This document shows, piece by piece, positions 5,445-6,509 of a stretch of DNA of 6,509 nt. The position numbers and the translations under genes are program-made. The DNA lies in contig JAGCVR010000211.1 of NCBI GenBank assembly GCA_017962285.1, positions 1 to 6,509 of the forward strand, written 5' to 3'. The DNA comes from Muribaculaceae bacterium (GTDB lineage Bacteria > Bacteroidota > Bacteroidia > Bacteroidales > Muribaculaceae). How positions within the stretch are numbered: position 1 is the first letter of the stretch; every line of letters begins with the position of its first letter. Under the pieces are notes generated by a model. That model was given only the letters and a program-made list of their open reading frames with translations. It was not told the origin of the DNA and ran no database searches.

Positions 5445-6509
5445 TTAGAAACGGGCGCCCACAATGATCGACACGTCGGCAAGGAACGACTGGAACCGAT
5501 AGATGCCGGTGTTGAACACATGGCTGTCGAGATAACCCTGAAAACTCGCGAAAAAACTCCGGTGGCTGTAGGTCGCGGCCAGTCGCAACTTCCCGTTAAG
5601 TCCGAAAAAATTCTGTCCGCCATCATCAAGAGTAGATATGGCGTGCGCGTGTTTGATGCCTGGGAAAATCATCACCGTACCGTTGAGCAGCCATTTAGGA
5701 CCAAGCACCCAGTTGTAGGCGTAACCTCCTCCTATGGAATAGTCGTTATACTTGAACAGGGGCTCGTTGCTGAGATCTTCATTGTCGTCGGAGATTATGT
5801 CTTTCCATATTTCACCAAGTTCACTTGCGTCAATCTCAAGATTATGGTGGGTGATTTTGAAACCAGCCAGAAATGAACCTGCGCTGCGTCGTTGCAGTCT
5901 CGACTGCGAATAAGCCGCGCCTTGCGAAAACTTGCGGTTGTTGAAATAGTAGTAGCTGCTTATCCCCCACGATGAGCGTTTTATGCCGGTGAAATGAGGG
6001 ATTTTGTAAAGTTGTCCGGTTTCTTCGTCTCGCAAGTCAAGATTCATGGCTCCGGAATTTCGCATCTTGTAGAAATCTATCGAGAATCGGGCGCAAGAGA
6101 AACCGAATTCCCATTTCTTGCTTGTGGGACGTTTCCCTATCAGTTTATCTATATCGCTTGAATATCCCAGCGTCAGTCCATAAGCCGAAAATTGCAGACC
6201 AATAGTGCTGCTGACGCCGCTGTAGAACGTAAACTGGGCTTTCGGGAGGGGATGGCAGTTATAGATGTCGATCCAGTTGTTGTTTTTAATGTTGATTTTG
6301 AACGGTCGGCCTGTTCCGGTTACATAGGTGCTGTCATAGCTGTCGAGGTTGCGGTTTTTCCATTGTATGGAATTATATACTAATTTCACCAAACCTGGGT
6401 AATGTACCGTGCTGTCGTTGAAATATATCTTGCCATGCTTCAGCGCACGCCACCAGTAACGGTTGTCCCGGGTAGTGTCGAAGGGTTCGTCAAGTTTGCG
6501 CTTGATGGA
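5445..6509 (-). CDS. DUF4421-family outer-membrane beta-barrel protein (N-terminus outside the window)
   Basis: The frame is open from the right edge to a TAA at 5445, giving 354 visible C-terminal residues. The sequence fits the DUF4421 family of Bacteroidetes: TVHYPGLVKLVYN (34-46), SYDSTYVTGTGRPFK (57-71), NNNWIDIY (76-83), KWEFGFSCARFSIDFY (132-147), SSYYYFNNRKFSQGAAYS (184-201), LQRRSAGSFLAGF (205-217) and YNDYSIGGGYAYNWVLGPKW (254-273). Many alternating aromatic/polar strands, together with the final strand SIIVGARF ending in Phe, indicate an outer-membrane barrel recognised by the Bam machinery. The signal peptide must lie upstream, beyond 6509. A TTG at 6392 opens a shorter frame, but the 39 residues before it are family-like (RYWWRALKHGKIYF), so it is not the start. 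The gene appears more AT-rich than its neighbours. It converges on the carbonic anhydrase-like gene with 30 bases between and no obvious terminator. The function of DUF4421 is unknown; family assignment is confident. Confidence 0.85.
   Translation of the reverse strand, partial: SIKRKLDEPFDTTRDNRYWWRALKHGKIYFNDSTVHYPGLVKLVYNSIQWKNRNLDSYDSTYVTGTGRPFKINIKNNNWIDIYNCHPLPKAQFTFYSGVSSTIGLQFSAYGLTLGYSSDIDKLIGKRPTSKKWEFGFSCARFSIDFYKMRNSGAMNLDLRDEETGQLYKIPHFTGIKRSSWGISSYYYFNNRKFSQGAAYSQSRLQRRSAGSFLAGFKITHHNLEIDASELGEIWKDIISDDNEDLSNEPLFKYNDYSIGGGYAYNWVLGPKWLLNGTVMIFPGIKHAHAISTLDDGGQNFFGLNGKLRLAATYSHRSFFASFQGYLDSHVFNTGIYRFQSFLADVSIIVGARF

Noticed and set aside
6390..6392. TTG as the start codon of the DUF4421 gene
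   Set aside because: The frame continues upstream without stop to base 6509, and those 39 residues match the family pattern, so the TTG is internal.

Overview
The window looks like chromosomal DNA from a member of the Bacteroidales. Three observations support this: the families present (an RHS core fragment of the Bacteroidetes style, a DUF4421 outer-membrane barrel, a FemAB-like GNAT beside a Wzx flippase), intergenic matches to the Bacteroidetes -7 promoter box TAnnTTTG, and start codons mostly without Shine-Dalgarno sequences. Moderately GC-rich genes separated by AT-rich gaps would fit Muribaculaceae or Prevotella-like lineages, but the genus cannot be fixed from this sequence.

Layout. 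Bases 1-375 (minus) hold the start of a short secreted or surface protein: a signal peptide followed almost directly by the end of an RHS core. It runs off the left edge. A 144-base gap (376-519) carries a perfect inverted repeat, a -7-like box and a GC-rich hairpin. Bases 520-1944 (minus) encode a Wzx/WzxE-like lipid-linked oligosaccharide flippase. It lies 30 bases downstream of a FemAB/GNAT-type acyltransferase gene (1975-2931, minus), and the two are probably one transcription unit. A 151-base divergent gap (2932-3082) has -7-like boxes facing both ways. Bases 3083-4852 (plus) encode a full-length aminopeptidase P of family M24 with all metal ligands present. It is followed after 46 bases by a gamma-class carbonic anhydrase-like hexapeptide protein (4899-5414, plus). 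Converging on it with 30 bases between is a DUF4421 outer-membrane beta-barrel gene (5445 to beyond 6509, minus), whose N-terminus lies outside the window.

How the genes work together. The acyltransferase and flippase fit a cell-surface glycan assembly role: modification of a sugar or peptide-like unit, then its transfer across the inner membrane. No glycosyltransferase, polymerase or sugar-nucleotide gene is present to name the polymer. The aminopeptidase P and carbonic anhydrase-like pair are housekeeping-type cytosolic enzymes. Most of the window is ordinary core genome. The least ordinary item is the minimal RHS-tip protein with its own signal peptide, whose variable C-terminal part lies off the left edge. 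I found no RNA genes, insertion sequences or CRISPR arrays, and no clearly new multi-gene system.
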